NCBI GenBank assembly: GCA_025455945.1 | Contig: JALOLN010000223.1 | Coordinates: 1 to 5,695, forward strand | Reading direction: 5' to 3' | Source of the DNA: Actinomycetes bacterium | GTDB taxonomy: Bacteria > Actinomycetota > Actinomycetes > Prado026 | DNA length: 5,695 nt | Shown: in pieces, positions 5,317 through 5,695 of the stretch | Numbering within the stretch: position 1 is the stretch's first letter | Layout: each line of letters begins with the position of its first letter | Translations under genes and position numbers: made by a program | Notes under the pieces: generated by a model | Databases searched by the model: none | The model's input: the letters and a program-made list of their open reading frames with translations, nothing else | What the model was told of the DNA's origin: nothing

Positions 5317-5583
5317 CTACGGGCCGGCCGCGGTCGCCACGTCGGTCAGCAGCAGCAGCACGGTGAGCGTGACGACGATCACCGCGGCCACGGCCAGCGG
5401 CAGTCCCCACAGGCCGAGCAGGTCACGCGGTGCCCGGTGCCGCCCGTCGGGGAACAGCGAGCGGGAGCGGCGGTGGCGCGGCGGGGCGGTCGGACGCTGG
5501 CCGGCCCGCCGCACGGTCGGCGTCCCGGCGGTCGGACGCCGCGCAGCCTGACCGCGCTGGCCCGTCACCACCCAGCTCGCCAC
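5317..5583 (-). CDS. small single-pass membrane protein of unknown function
   Basis: The 88-residue product has a strongly basic, Arg- and Pro-rich arm (residues 9-53) followed by one hydrophobic helix at about 58-80 (LWGLPLAVAAVIVVTLTVLLLL) and a short polar tail (TDVATAAGP). The positive-inside rule predicts a cytoplasmic N-terminus. There is no signal peptidase or lipobox motif, and I do not recognise a family. The stop TAG (5319-5317) is 3 nt from the coaE stop, so the two messages must overlap at their ends. The start is taken as GTG at 5583; GTG codons 5 and 6 are alternatives, and no clear ribosome binding site decides between them. A membrane helix of normal composition in this frame, fitted exactly between coaE and uvrB, argues that it is real. 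Mycobacteria also have a minus-strand gene at this position, but I cannot say it is related. Confidence 0.65.
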   Translation of the reverse strand: MASWVVTGQRGQAARRPTAGTPTVRRAGQRPTAPPRHRRSRSLFPDGRHRAPRDLLGLWGLPLAVAAVIVVTLTVLLLLTDVATAAGP

Positions 5584-5646
5584 CCCCTCATCATCCCATC
5601 CGGACCGCCGCCGCAGGAGCGGATGGAAGCTGTCGGGGCCCGGGCA

Positions 5647-5652
5647 TACCGT
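5647..5652 (+). promoter_or_regulatory. −10 element for uvrB, probably giving a leaderless mRNA
   Basis: TACCGT ends 7 nt before the uvrB GTG, which places +1 on the start codon, the same spacing as at coaE. There is no Shine-Dalgarno sequence close upstream. The −35 is weak (TGGAAG at 5624-5629, 17-bp spacer). I see no LexA-type operator in the visible upstream region. Confidence 0.45.
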
Positions 5653-5658
5653 GGTCGG

Positions 5659-5695
5659 GTGCGTCCCATCACCGACCTCGAGCGCCGGGTGGCGC
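5659..5695 (+). CDS. uvrB: excinuclease ABC subunit B, N-terminal fragment (continues beyond window)
   Basis: GTG at 5659 opens MRPITDLERRVA before the window ends. This matches the well-conserved start of actinobacterial UvrB (MRPxTDLxRxVAPFxV). UvrB is the damage-verifying helicase-like subunit of nucleotide excision repair. Only twelve complete codons are visible, so the call rests on the N-terminal match and on the known rpsA–coaE–uvrB gene order, as in Mycobacterium tuberculosis. Confidence 0.8.
   Translation, partial: MRPITDLERRVA

Noticed and set aside
5322..5329. GGCCGGCC palindrome at the coaE/small-gene junction as a terminator or site
   Set aside because: It is eight bases long, lies within the end of the small membrane gene, and is expected by chance at this GC content.
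1..5695. Mobile element, CRISPR array, tRNA or toxin-antitoxin system
   Set aside because: I looked on both strands and saw no transposase or integrase motifs, spaced direct repeats, tRNA-like cloverleaf or paired small toxin genes. All gene space is explained by housekeeping genes.

Overview
This is a very GC-rich window from an actinomycete chromosome. The rpsA–coaE–uvrB order, GTG starts, TANNNT −10 boxes and leaderless-looking starts all point to Actinobacteria. The style of the proteins and of the intergenic palindromes resembles Geodermatophilaceae (Blastococcus, Geodermatophilus, Modestobacter), but that family placement is an impression, not a demonstration. The region is housekeeping chromosome. 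I see no phage, transposase, CRISPR array, tRNA or rRNA.

Layout, left to right. (1) 3-668 (+) is the C-terminal part of a DUF3068 / PorA-family-like membrane protein. (2) 688-1476 (−) is a class I SAM-dependent methyltransferase, convergent with gene 1. (3) 1477-1761 is a divergent intergenic region holding a 12-bp perfect inverted repeat, a good sigma-A-type promoter for rpsA (TTGACC-N18-TAGACT) and a possible leader hairpin. (4) 1762-3172 (+) is rpsA, encoding ribosomal protein S1. It is broken near 2137 by an apparent 68-bp deletion that removes about 23 codons of the second S1 domain and shifts the frame. (5) 3191-3240 is a perfect 23-bp hairpin terminator. (6) 3262-4671 (−) is an APS kinase whose N-terminal half looks like an ATP-sulfurylase domain that has lost its catalytic motifs. 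(7) A 45-bp divergent promoter region leads to coaE (4717-5313, +). (8) 5317-5583 (−) is a small single-pass membrane protein. (9) 5659-5695 (+) is the first twelve codons of uvrB.

The genes are mostly singly transcribed, in alternating orientation, so they do not form one operon. rpsA serves translation, coaE makes coenzyme A, uvrB serves nucleotide excision repair, and the APS kinase supplies PAPS for sulfur assimilation or sulfation.

The points most worth a second look are the rpsA lesion (probably an assembly error, since S1 is normally essential), the degenerate-sulfurylase/APS-kinase fusion, two related palindromes whose stems differ by a compensatory base-pair change, overlapping divergent −10 boxes at both divergent gene pairs, and a Ser-to-Gly change in the CoaE P-loop. 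I did not find a clearly new multi-gene system.
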